Shown one piece after another: positions 13,225 to 13,234 of a DNA stretch of 13,234 nucleotides. Position numbers and translations under genes: made by a program. The stretch's first letter is position 1. Each line of letters opens with the position of its first letter. Origin of the DNA: an uncultured Clostridia bacterium (GTDB taxonomy: Bacteria > Bacillota > Clostridia > Oscillospirales > Acutalibacteraceae); NCBI GenBank assembly GCA_937916195.1, contig CALFTO010000058.1:1-13234 (forward strand), in the 5' to 3' direction. The notes beneath the pieces are model-generated. The model ran no database searches. It saw only the letters and a program-made list of their open reading frames with translations, and had not been told where the DNA came from.

Positions 13225-13234
13225 ATGTGTAACT
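13225..13234 (+). CDS. Start of an unidentified gene, cut by the window edge
   Basis: An ATG at 13225 follows a very strong ribosome binding site, GGGAGGGAGG (13206-13215), with 9-nt spacing. Only Met-Cys-Asn is visible, so no function can be given. Separation from leuD by a hairpin repeat and a 60-nt leader suggests a new transcription unit rather than leuB. Confidence 0.45.

Overview
The window looks like chromosomal DNA of a low-GC, Gram-positive gut-type clostridium (Oscillospiraceae/Ruminococcaceae-like). This rests on a ctsR-mcsA-mcsB-clpC heat-shock operon with CtsR operators, a DnaD/DnaC (DnaI-type) helicase-loading pair, strong AGGAGG-type ribosome binding sites and AT-rich intergenic DNA. 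The assignment is inferred from gene content; no rRNA or species marker is present.

Layout. Positions 1-236 hold no convincing gene and end in a strong 20-bp hairpin. On the minus strand, 237-1556 is a family 4 alpha-galactosidase with its own promoter. 1662-6541 (minus strand, transcribed right to left) is the class III stress operon ctsR-mcsA-mcsB-[four-helix-bundle gene]-clpC. It has a consensus promoter bracketed by two CtsR operators and an intrinsic terminator after clpC. The four-helix-bundle gene between mcsB and clpC is flanked by inverted repeats and sits in what looks like a small mobile or intervening element.

The centre (about 6686-9505) is a replication-initiation module. It holds five 22-bp direct repeats (iteron-like), a 43-bp stretch of pure A/T, a plus-strand gene for a RepA_N-type winged-helix initiator, and, converging on it, a minus-strand dnaD-dnaC operon. 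The RepA_N-like and DnaD proteins share a closely similar basic C-terminal tail (17 identities in 30 ungapped positions) although their bodies are different families. Together these features suggest a chromosomally resident, iteron-based replication or regulatory system that uses the same helicase loader as DnaD. This is the most unusual part of the window.

The right end (plus strand) carries galM with a near-consensus promoter, then ilvN-leuC-leuD, three closely coupled branched-chain amino acid genes. The start of a further gene lies at 13225. Related short palindromic repeats (core GGGTCTGYGACRCC, arms AAATGCKAAATTC) occur at about 4113, 9589, 10775 and 13082. They hug gene ends, and the copy at the four-helix-bundle locus appears to be the gene-carrying version.
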